Source of the DNA: Clostridia bacterium
GTDB lineage: Bacteria > Bacillota_A > Clostridia > Christensenellales > Aristaeellaceae
Reading direction: 5' to 3'
Assembly: GCA_017938785.1 (NCBI GenBank)
Contig: JAGBAU010000183.1
Location: 1 to 12,400, forward strand
DNA: 12,400 nucleotides
Below the pieces are notes generated by a model. It did no database searches, was not told the DNA's origin, and worked only from the letters and a program-made list of their open reading frames with translations. Of the stretch, positions 6,782-12,400 are shown one piece after another. The number at the start of each line of letters is the position of its first letter. Position 1 is the stretch's first letter. A program made the translations under genes and the position numbers.

Positions 6782-6817
6782 TGGCGGCAAATTCCGTCAA
6801 AAAGGCCGGAATCGCCA
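6782..6817 (-). terminator. Imperfect inverted repeat after scpB, possible operon terminator
   Basis: TGGCG plus ATTCCG (6783-6797, split by GCAA) pairs with CGGAAT-CGCCA (6807-6817), giving an 11-pair stem with a 4-base bulge. It lies between the scpB stop and the next promoter, where a terminator is expected. Neither strand has a proper T run after it, so termination is unproven; a protein-binding site is the alternative. Confidence 0.4.
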
Positions 6818-6840
6818 CATTTTACACAAATCTTCACCCG

Positions 6841-7377
6841 TCAGATGGGCATTTCGCCTTCTGAGGTGAAATTCACGTTGGGCAGTTCCTCCAGGGTTTC
6901 AATGCCGAAGTGCTGCAGGAACTTATCCGTGGTGCGGTAGAGAATCGGGCGGCCCAGGGTCTCCCGGCGGCCGCATTCCTCAATGAAGCCGCGGTTGAGC
7001 AGCGCCTGCACGCTGTAATCGCACTTTACGCCGCGCACTCCCTCGATATCGCCCTTGGTGACCGGCTGGCGGTAGGCGATGATGGACAGGGTCTCGAGCA
7101 CCGCCTGGGAAAGGGGCTGCTTCTGGATGGGCTGCAAAAACAGCTCCACTTGAGGCGCATACCTGGGGCAGATGGAGAGGAACACCGTATCTCCGCTGCG
7201 GTTGAGTTGTATGCCCCGGTTTTCCAGGGACAGGTGATCCCGCAGTTCAGACAGGGCTTCCTCCAGTTCGGATACGGTCAGGTTCATGGCATGGGCAAGC
7301 ACGTCCACACGCACGGGGTCGCCGGATACGAACAGGATGGCTTCGATGATGGCAGTCAGGTTCTCCACGGGATTCAC
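6841..7377 (-). CDS. scpB: Segregation and condensation protein B
   Basis: A 178-residue protein matching ScpB, the winged-helix dimer that with ScpA (kleisin) and SMC forms the bacterial condensin acting on the nucleoid. Typical features are the opening NLTAIIEAILFVSGDPV (6-22), the first winged helix with LSELRDHLSLENRGIQL, and the conserved PLSQAVLETLSIIAYRQPVTKGDIEGVRGV (88-117). VQALLNRGFIEECGRRETLGRPILYRTT (123-150) follows. The start is GTG at 7377, overlapping the tatD stop by 4 bases (GTGA), so translation is probably coupled. No separate strong ribosome site is visible. scpA is not adjacent, unlike the usual scpA-scpB pairing; it must lie elsewhere. This is the last gene of the metG operon. 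Confidence 0.94.
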   Translation of the reverse strand: MNPVENLTAIIEAILFVSGDPVRVDVLAHAMNLTVSELEEALSELRDHLSLENRGIQLNRSGDTVFLSICPRYAPQVELFLQPIQKQPLSQAVLETLSIIAYRQPVTKGDIEGVRGVKCDYSVQALLNRGFIEECGRRETLGRPILYRTTDKFLQHFGIETLEELPNVNFTSEGEMPI

Positions 7378-8171
7378 TCCATTGTAGCCTGCATGCCGAA
7401 GGCGCGCAGGGAATTTTCATAGACCTGGGCGGCAAAGTCGTCCGGCGCGGCATTGCGCAGTTCCGTTGCTTTTGCCAGGGTGTGGGTGACGAAGGCGGGC
7501 TCGCAGCGCCGTCCGCGCAGCGGCACAGGCGCCATGTAGGGGCAGTCCGTCTCCACCAGGATGCGGTCTGCCGGCATGTTCATGATGACCTCCTGGAGCT
7601 TGGGCGCATTCTTGAAGGTGAGCGCGCCGGAGAAGGAGATGTACAGGCCGAAATCCAGGTAGACCTTGGCGGCTTCCCAGCTGCCGGTGTAGCAGTGCAT
7701 GATGCCGGCGGGCATTCTTCCGGCCCTGACCCTTGCGCGCAGCATGTCCATGCAGTCGCCGTGGGCCTCGCGGATGTGCAGCTGCACCGTGCGGCCAAGC
7801 TCATAGGCCAGGTCCAGCTGGCGGTCGAAGACTTCCCTCTGAACCTCCCGGGGAGAGAGATCGTAGTGGTAGTCCAGGCCGATCTCGCCCAGCAGGCGGC
7901 ACTTGGGATGCTGCAGGTAGGCGAGGATGGTCTTTTCCGCCTCGTCATTGTAGCGGGATGCGTTGTGGGGATGTGCGCCGATGGAGGCCACCAGGAAGTC
8001 GTTTTCTTCTACGATGGAGAATACCTTTTCCTGGTTGGGTTCCTCTTCACAGGGATCCGCAACGACATTCGCCCGGCATACGCACATTTCGCGCATCCGG
8101 GAAAGTACAGCCGCCCGGTCTTCATCGAAGGCCGGGTCGGCGATGTGGCAATGGGTATCAAAGATTTGCAT
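7374..8171 (-). CDS. tatD: TatD-family metal-dependent hydrolase (DNase)
   Basis: A 265-residue TIM-barrel amidohydrolase-type enzyme, the family's normal length. Metal-site residues are visible: H7 and H9 in DTHCHI, E96 in GEIGLDYHY, H132 in QLHIREAHGD, H159 in GIMHCYTG, and D209 in VETDCPYMAP. Family members have 3'-5' DNA/RNA exonuclease activity linked to DNA repair and RNA turnover; the exact substrate here is not known. The ATG at 8171 was chosen because AAAAGGAAAG (8178-8187) precedes it and DTHCHI is normally within the first ten residues. An in-frame extension to 8240 merely translates a tRNA remnant. tatD next to metG is a common arrangement in Firmicutes. It overlaps scpB by 4 bases. 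Confidence 0.94.
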   Translation of the reverse strand: MQIFDTHCHIADPAFDEDRAAVLSRMREMCVCRANVVADPCEEEPNQEKVFSIVEENDFLVASIGAHPHNASRYNDEAEKTILAYLQHPKCRLLGEIGLDYHYDLSPREVQREVFDRQLDLAYELGRTVQLHIREAHGDCMDMLRARVRAGRMPAGIMHCYTGSWEAAKVYLDFGLYISFSGALTFKNAPKLQEVIMNMPADRILVETDCPYMAPVPLRGRRCEPAFVTHTLAKATELRNAAPDDFAAQVYENSLRAFGMQATME

Positions 8172-8193
8172 GTGTTCTTTCCTTTTGACTTGC

Positions 8194-8244
8194 GAGCGTT
8201 TGGTTCGGGACCAAAAGGTCGCAGGTTCAAATCCTGTCACCTTA
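8194..8244 (+). pseudogene. 3' part of a tRNA-Pro (anticodon CGG), 5' part missing
   Basis: On the plus strand, a 3' D-stem-like GAGC (8195-8198 region) leads to anticodon stem TTTGG/CCAAA (8199-8203, 8211-8215) around loop TTCGGGA. The loop gives anticodon CGG with G37, as in proline tRNAs. Variable AGGTC follows, then T-arm GCAGG-TTCAAAT-CCTGT (8221-8237) and CACC. No matching 5' acceptor or D-arm precedes it: the upstream bases are the tatD ribosome site and start. The 3' end merges into the gpsA stop codon (8242-8244) with no CCA. It is antisense to the metG operon and cannot yield a mature tRNA. A recombination or integration scar is a plausible origin. Confidence 0.8.
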
Positions 8245-9207
8245 TTCCTTCCAGAACTCCGTTTTCAGGGCTCTGGTGAACAGGCTTTCGATGGTTTCCC
8301 GGGGATCCGAACCCTCGTAGAGCACCTTGTACACGGCTTCGCAGATGGGCAGTTCCACGTTGTGCTTCCTGCCCAGGCGCATCAGCGCGTCCGCGGTGTA
8401 ATAGCCTTCGGCCAGCTTGTCGAATTTCTCGCCCCGGACCAGCATCTCGCCGAAGCGGCGGTTGTGGCTGTAGGGGGAGAACACGGTGGCTTCATAATCG
8501 CCCAGGTGGCACAGACCGTAGGCGGAGAAGGGATTGCCGCCCATGGCTTCGATGAGCCGGGCGATCTCCCTGGTGCCCCGGGACATGAGCGCACCCTTGA
8601 GGGTGGTCAGCTGCAGACCGTCCAGCGCACCGGCGGCGATGCCGATTACATTCTTGGCGGCGGCGCCGATTTCGTTGCCGATCAGGTCCTCGCCGTAGTA
8701 GAAGCGGATCAGGTTGCTGGAGAAGCGGTCCACCAGCATGTGCTTGACCTGTTCATTGTCGCTGTCGATGACCATGCAGTTGGGAATGCCTGCGTGGAAT
8801 TCCTGCACATGGCCGGGCCCCAGCCACACTGCGACGGCGCAGCTTGTATCGATATTGTCCCGGGCCACCTGGGACAGGCGGCGGCCGGTTTCAATTTCGA
8901 TGCCCTTCATGCACAGCACGAAGATCTTATCCCGCAGGTTCAGACCTTTCAGCTGGTCCATCAGGCCCTGAAGCCCCTGGCTGGGTACGGAGATTACGAT
9001 GACCTGGGCGTCCAGGGTGCAATTCAGATCAGTGCTCAAATGCACGCTTTCCGGAAGCTCCAGAAGGTTGTTCCGGCGCTCGGCGATAAAGCGCTGCATG
9101 TGAGCGGATGTGGCGCGTCCGTAGAGGGTGACCTCATGCCCGGTCTTATCCAGATACCAGGTGATCAGCGAACCCCAGCGGCCGCAGCCGATAACGGTGA
9201 TTTTCAT
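8242..9207 (-). CDS. gpsA: Glycerol-3-phosphate dehydrogenase [NAD(P)+]
   Basis: A 321-residue cytoplasmic enzyme that reduces dihydroxyacetone phosphate to sn-glycerol-3-phosphate, the entry to phospholipid synthesis. The Rossmann motif GCGRWGSLITWYL starts at residue 7, followed by SVPSQ (73-77) and CMKGIE (99-104). GNEIGAAAKNVIGIAAG (177-193) carries the catalytic lysine K185, and LGDYEATVFSPYSHNRRFGE (235-254) corresponds to the family LGD...SRNRRFG motif. Two motifs diverge: LGPGHVQEF (129-137) where GpsA normally has a GPSFA-type segment, and LGDYEATV in place of LGDL-LT. It starts 20 bases after the metG stop with no good ribosome site (only AAAGAA), suggesting coupling or weak expression. 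GpsA is the best call; substrate use by this branch is less certain. Confidence 0.88.
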   Translation of the reverse strand: MKITVIGCGRWGSLITWYLDKTGHEVTLYGRATSAHMQRFIAERRNNLLELPESVHLSTDLNCTLDAQVIVISVPSQGLQGLMDQLKGLNLRDKIFVLCMKGIEIETGRRLSQVARDNIDTSCAVAVWLGPGHVQEFHAGIPNCMVIDSDNEQVKHMLVDRFSSNLIRFYYGEDLIGNEIGAAAKNVIGIAAGALDGLQLTTLKGALMSRGTREIARLIEAMGGNPFSAYGLCHLGDYEATVFSPYSHNRRFGEMLVRGEKFDKLAEGYYTADALMRLGRKHNVELPICEAVYKVLYEGSDPRETIESLFTRALKTEFWKE

Positions 9208-9227
9208 ATTCTTTGCGATACCATTTC

Positions 9228-11219
9228 TCAGCCGATTTCACTACCGGGAGCGACTTCTCCATCAACAGTCAACAATTTCACGCCGTTTTCGTCCTCGGCG
9301 CACAGCAGCATGCCTTCGGATACCTGACCGGCCATCTTGCGGGGAGCGAAGTTGTTAACCATGACGACGGTCTTGCCCACCAGGTCTTCGGGTGCGTAGT
9401 ACTTGGCGATACCGGAGCATACGGTCTTGGTCACGCCGTTGCCGACGTCCAGGGTTTCCTTGAGCAGCTTGTCGCTCTTTTCAACCTTTTCGCAGGCGAT
9501 GATCTTGGCGGCGATCAGCTTGATCTTCAGGAAATCGTCGAAGGTGGCGATGCCTTCTGCGGGGGCCTCGGCCTTCTTTTCAGCCTTCTTCTCCTGCTTC
9601 TTTTCCTTCTTTTCTTCCTTCTTGGGTTCCTCTTCCTTGCCGCCGTTCAGGGCTTCAAGCTCCTTCTTGATGTCCACGCGGGGGAACAGGGCAGCGCCCT
9701 TGCACACCTTGGTGCCGGGCACCAGCTGGCCGAACTTCTGAACGGATTCCCAGGTCATGAGATTCTCATCGGTGACGCCCAGCTGCTCGTAAATCTTGGC
9801 GGGAGTGGAGGGCATGCAGGGATAGATGTACACGGCAACGGCACGGATGCACTCTGCCAGGTAGTACATGCAATTCTTCAGGCGGGGAGTGCCTTCCTCG
9901 CTCTTGCACAGCACCCAGGGCTGGTTGATATCGATATAGCGGTTGCAGTCGCCGATCAGCTTCCAGATTTCGGAAAGAGCCAGGGAGAACTGCAGCTCGT
10001 TCATGTGCTTTTCAACGATGCCGGGCAGGGCTTCGAAGCGCTCGCGCAGGGCGATATCGCTCTCATCCTCGGCGCCGGGAGCGGGAACTTCGCCGCCGAA
10101 GTACTTCTCGATCATGGCAACGGTGCGGCTGACCAGGTTGCCCAGGTCGTTGACCAGATCGCTGTTCATGCGGGTGAGCATGGCTTCGTTGGTGTAGTTG
10201 CCGTCGGAACCGAAGGGCATTTCGCGCATCAGGTAGTAGCGCAGGGTGTCCACGCCGTAACGCTCAACGATGGGAGCGGGATAGACGATGTTGCCCTTGG
10301 ACTTACTCATCTTGTCGTTGCCGAACAGCAGCCAGCCGTGGCCGAATACCTGCTTGGGCATGGGCAGACCCAGGGCGTGGAGCATGATGGGCCAGTAGAT
10401 GGTGTGGAAGCGCACGATTTCCTTGCCGATCAGGTGCACGTCTGCGGGCCAGTACTTGTTGAACAGGGTCTCGTCATCGCTGCCGTAGCCCATTGCGGTG
10501 ATGTAGTTGGACAGGGCGTCGATCCAAACGTATACAACGTGCTTGGGATCGAAGTCCACCGGTACGCCCCACTTGAAGCTGGTACGGCTGACGCACAGGT
10601 CCTGAAGGCCGGGACGCAGGAAGTTGTTCAGCATCTCAGCTGCGCGGCTCGGGGGCTGGATGAAATCGGGATGGGTCTCGATGTAGTCGATCAGCCAATC
10701 CTGATACTTGCTCATGCGGAAGAAGTAGCTCTCCTCGTGGGCTTTCTCGCAGGGACGGCCGCAGTCGGGGCACAGGTTGCCTTCCTTCAGCTGGCTGGGG
10801 GTCCAGAAGGACTCGCAGGGCGTGCAGTACATGCCTTCATATTCACTCTTATAGATATCGCCCTGGTCGTAGAACTGCTTGAAGATCTTCTGAACGGCCT
10901 TTTCGTGGCGTTCGTCGGTGGTGCGGATGAAGTCATCGTATTCGATGTTCATCAGCTTCCACAGTTCCTTGGTTTCGCCGACGATCTTGTCAACAAACTG
11001 CTTGGGGGTCACGCCTGCCTCGGCGGCCTTGGTTTCGATCTTCTGGCCGTGCTCATCGGTGCCGGTGAGGAAATAGGCGTCGTAGCCGGTCATCTTCTTG
11101 AAGCGGGTCATGGTATCTGCCGCCACGGTGGTGTAGGTGTGGCCGATATGCATGTTGCCGCTGGGATAGTAAATGGGCGTAGTGATGTAGAACTTCTGCT
11201 TTTCGCACTGGTTGCACAT
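9228..11219 (-). CDS. metG: Methionyl-tRNA synthetase with C-terminal tRNA-binding domain
   Basis: A 663-residue class I synthetase charging tRNA-Met in the cytoplasm. The HIGH motif (HIGH, 24-27) and KMSKS (303-307) are intact. A zinc knuckle has C132/C135 and C150/C153. Further conserved pieces include TGTDEHGQKIE (53-62) and IDALSNYITAMGY (233-245). The anticodon-binding helical domain spans about 345-510. A lysine/glutamate-rich linker (528-556) joins an EMAP/OB-fold tRNA-binding domain (about 558-663, with KSDKLLKETLDVG and SGIAKYY). The ATG at 11219 follows GGAGG (11229-11233) by 9 bases; the open frame extends upstream into the T-box leader but has no support there. It is the first gene of the operon and is controlled by the T-box. 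Confidence 0.96.
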   Translation of the reverse strand: MCNQCEKQKFYITTPIYYPSGNMHIGHTYTTVAADTMTRFKKMTGYDAYFLTGTDEHGQKIETKAAEAGVTPKQFVDKIVGETKELWKLMNIEYDDFIRTTDERHEKAVQKIFKQFYDQGDIYKSEYEGMYCTPCESFWTPSQLKEGNLCPDCGRPCEKAHEESYFFRMSKYQDWLIDYIETHPDFIQPPSRAAEMLNNFLRPGLQDLCVSRTSFKWGVPVDFDPKHVVYVWIDALSNYITAMGYGSDDETLFNKYWPADVHLIGKEIVRFHTIYWPIMLHALGLPMPKQVFGHGWLLFGNDKMSKSKGNIVYPAPIVERYGVDTLRYYLMREMPFGSDGNYTNEAMLTRMNSDLVNDLGNLVSRTVAMIEKYFGGEVPAPGAEDESDIALRERFEALPGIVEKHMNELQFSLALSEIWKLIGDCNRYIDINQPWVLCKSEEGTPRLKNCMYYLAECIRAVAVYIYPCMPSTPAKIYEQLGVTDENLMTWESVQKFGQLVPGTKVCKGAALFPRVDIKKELEALNGGKEEEPKKEEKKEKKQEKKAEKKAEAPAEGIATFDDFLKIKLIAAKIIACEKVEKSDKLLKETLDVGNGVTKTVCSGIAKYYAPEDLVGKTVVMVNNFAPRKMAGQVSEGMLLCAEDENGVKLLTVDGEVAPGSEIG

Positions 11220-11346
11220 GGTAAAAAACCTCCAATTTGCTGCGGTCGGGCGAATGAAACCCGCCGGCGTTTTCGCTTTGAACACCGAAATCTCCCTTCG
11301 GGAGCTTCCGGCACGTGAAATTGCTGCGCAATTGCACTGTTCCTGC

Positions 11347-11376
11347 AAAAAAGCGCCCCTTCATCCGAAGGGGCGC
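11347..11376 (-). terminator. T-box-controlled intrinsic terminator before metG
   Basis: On the minus strand GCGCCCCTTC (11376-11367) pairs with GAAGGGGCGC (11362-11353) around a GGAT loop, followed by six T (11352-11347). The 10-pair stem sits just after the T-box motif, the normal position for the regulated terminator. Confidence 0.93.
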
Positions 11377-11575
11377 AGTATGCGCGGTACCAACCCTGTT
11401 CACCCATTCCGGGGGAACGGGCCTTAAATCCCTTAACGCGGGATGTACGCCGCAAGCTACATATCGCATGCGGGGCTCCGGAACCATGTTCAGGGAAATG
11501 TGCGCCGCCGGTTTTCAGCTGCCCCGGCTCTCTTTGGACGAACGAGGATCCCTTACTCTTTCCTTCATTGCCATT
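11347..11575 (-). promoter_or_regulatory. T-box riboswitch, methionine-specific, upstream of metG
   Basis: The minus-strand leader of about 230 bases has the T-box parts in order: AGAGAG (11528-11533) in Stem I, a specifier ATG (11485-11487) set in GAAC-ATG-GTTC, a Stem III hairpin (11403-11421), and the motif AGGGTTGGTACCGCG (11383-11397). The intrinsic terminator follows. TGGT in the motif can pair with the ACCA end of uncharged tRNA, and methionine tRNAs carry discriminator A, consistent with the ATG specifier. When tRNA-Met is uncharged, the antiterminator forms and the metG operon is read. The motif has one more T than the usual AGGGTGGNACCGCG. The exact transcription start is estimated from the promoter. 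Confidence 0.92.
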
Positions 11576-11581
11576 GCAACT

Positions 11582-11610
11582 ATTATATAGGGCGGAAATT
11601 GACCTGTCAA
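11582..11610 (-). promoter_or_regulatory. Promoter of the metG operon
   Basis: On the minus strand TTGACA (11605-11610) and TATAAT (11582-11587) are 17 bases apart, a perfect consensus sigma-A promoter. Strong unregulated initiation with control at the downstream T-box terminator is the expected design. The -35 is part of an inverted repeat TTGAC-CT-GTCAA (11599-11610). Confidence 0.92.
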
Positions 11611-11673
11611 GGGTGGGAGGGTTCATTTTACATCCCGGGCACTTTCTGCACCAATCTTTTCAAACGAAGAGTA

Positions 11674-11702
11674 TTGTAAGAAATCCGGGTTTGCTGTATA
11701 AT
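11674..11702 (+). promoter_or_regulatory. Promoter of galE
   Basis: TTGTAA (11674-11679) and TATAAT (11697-11702) are 17 bases apart. It is divergent from the metG promoter, with about 60 bases between the two -35 boxes. The leader to the ATG at 11740 is about 30 bases. Confidence 0.82.
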
Positions 11703-11739
11703 AAACTGAGAATAGTATCGGAGAAAGAGGGTTATTTTC

Positions 11740-12400
11740 ATGAGCATTTTGGTCACCGGAGGCGCCGGCTACATCGGCAGCCATACCTGTGTGGAGCTTC
11801 TGAATGCGGGCTATGAAATCGTTATTGTGGACAACATGAACAACGCCAAACCCCAGGCACTGGAAGCCATTCGCACCATCACCGGCAAGGATTTCTCCTT
11901 CTATGAGGTGGACCTGCGTGATCGTGCAGCCATGGAGGCTATGTTCGAAAAGGAAAATATCGATGCGGTCATTCACTTCGCAGGCCATAAGGCCGTGGGC
12001 GAATCCGTAGCGAAGCCCCTGATGTATTATAACAACAACCTCTACGGCTTTATCGTGCTGGCCGAAACCATGGAAAAGTACGGCGTGAAGAAGTTGGTGT
12101 TCTCCTCCTCCGCAACGGTGTACGGCATGAACAATCCCGTGCCCTTCAAGGAGGAAATGCCTACCTCCGCTACCAACCCCTACGGCTACACCAAGGTCAT
12201 GATCGAGCAGATGCTGGATGATATCTGCGTGGCCCATGAGGATTGGGCAGTGTGCAAGCTGCGCTACTTCAATCCCATCGGCGCCCATGAATCCGGCCTC
12301 ATCGGCGAGGATCCCAACGGCATTCCCAACAACCTGATGCCCTACATTGCTCGCGTTGCGGCAGGCAAGCTGCCCCAGCTGAGCATCTTCGGCGATGACT
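11740..12400 (+). CDS. galE: UDP-glucose 4-epimerase, N-terminal 220 residues (runs off window)
   Basis: A short-chain dehydrogenase-type enzyme that interconverts UDP-glucose and UDP-galactose, feeding the Leloir pathway and surface polysaccharides. The NAD-binding motif VTGGAGYIGSHT is at residues 5-16. IHFAGHKAVGESVAKPLMYYNNN (78-100) and FSSSATVYG (121-129) are typical GalE segments. The catalytic pair is Y148/K152 in NPYGYTK. LRYFNPIGAH (174-183) follows. Family length is about 330-340 residues, so roughly a third is beyond the window. The ATG at 11740 is preceded by AAAGAGGG (11723-11730). Epimerases of related UDP-sugars are close relatives, but the motif set favours GalE. Confidence 0.94.
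   Translation, partial: MSILVTGGAGYIGSHTCVELLNAGYEIVIVDNMNNAKPQALEAIRTITGKDFSFYEVDLRDRAAMEAMFEKENIDAVIHFAGHKAVGESVAKPLMYYNNNLYGFIVLAETMEKYGVKKLVFSSSATVYGMNNPVPFKEEMPTSATNPYGYTKVMIEQMLDDICVAHEDWAVCKLRYFNPIGAHESGLIGEDPNGIPNNLMPYIARVAAGKLPQLSIFGDD

Noticed and set aside
5228..6940. 570-codon plus-strand frame with a Gly/Ser-rich repeat
   Set aside because: Antisense of the PTAE/PTPE stalk gene and its terminator and promoter; the repeat is the complement of the coding minisatellite.
8172..8240. N-terminal extension of TatD beginning MTGFEPATFW
   Set aside because: The extension translates the antisense of a tRNA remnant; the ribosome site and the DTHCHI motif position support the start at 8171.
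7963..9327. 454-codon plus-strand frame opposite gpsA and tatD
   Set aside because: Shadow frame crossing two well-supported minus-strand genes and the tRNA fragment.
9213..11318. 701-codon plus-strand open frame opposite metG
   Set aside because: Exact antisense of metG with no ribosome site or recognisable domain; the long frame results from codon bias of the real gene.
11220..11348. N-terminal extension of MetG into the leader
   Set aside because: The region is the T-box terminator and its downstream leader; the ATG at 11219 has GGAGG at proper spacing and gives the normal MetG start.

Overview
The window reads as a stretch of chromosome from a Gram-positive, anaerobic-type member of the Clostridia (Firmicutes), probably an uncultured gut lineage with moderately high GC. 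The reasons are sigma-A-type promoters with near-consensus boxes, strong AGGAGG ribosome sites, a T-box leader, monoderm-type exported proteins, and a clostridial-style peptide-binding protein. This placement is inference from style, not a database match. I see no phage, transposase, CRISPR array or toxin/defence locus.

Layout. Positions 1-140 (minus) are the start of a GntP-family permease. 406-816 (plus) is a GtrA-like four-helix membrane protein with its own terminator, facing a tRNA-Ser(CGA) gene on the minus strand (884-972). 1124-2089 (plus) is lipoate-protein ligase A. 2288-3532 (plus) is an exported family-5 solute-binding protein that lacks its C-terminal lobe. A long bidirectional terminator (3534-3580) separates it from a minus-strand run of exported or surface genes: an SGNH hydrolase (3583-4245), a secreted Big2-domain protein (4289-5197), and a membrane-anchored protein with a Pro/Thr/Glu/Ala stalk and a peptidoglycan-binding end (5336-6709). 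The last has its own promoter.

Positions 6841-11219 (minus) hold one apparent operon, metG-gpsA-tatD-scpB. It is read from a consensus promoter (11582-11610) through a methionine T-box leader with an ATG specifier and an intrinsic terminator. Methionyl-tRNA charging therefore probably sets expression of glycerol-3-phosphate synthesis (gpsA), a TatD nuclease and a chromosome-condensation subunit (scpB) as well as metG. Between gpsA and tatD lies a clear 3' part of a proline tRNA(CGG), antisense to the operon. Divergently, galE starts at 11740 and runs off the window.

Most of the window is ordinary core genome. The parts most worth a second look are the tRNA-Pro fragment inside the operon, the half-length binding protein with intact start and terminator, the T-box control over an unusual gene set, and the stalked wall-binding protein. 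I did not find a convincing previously undescribed multi-gene system.
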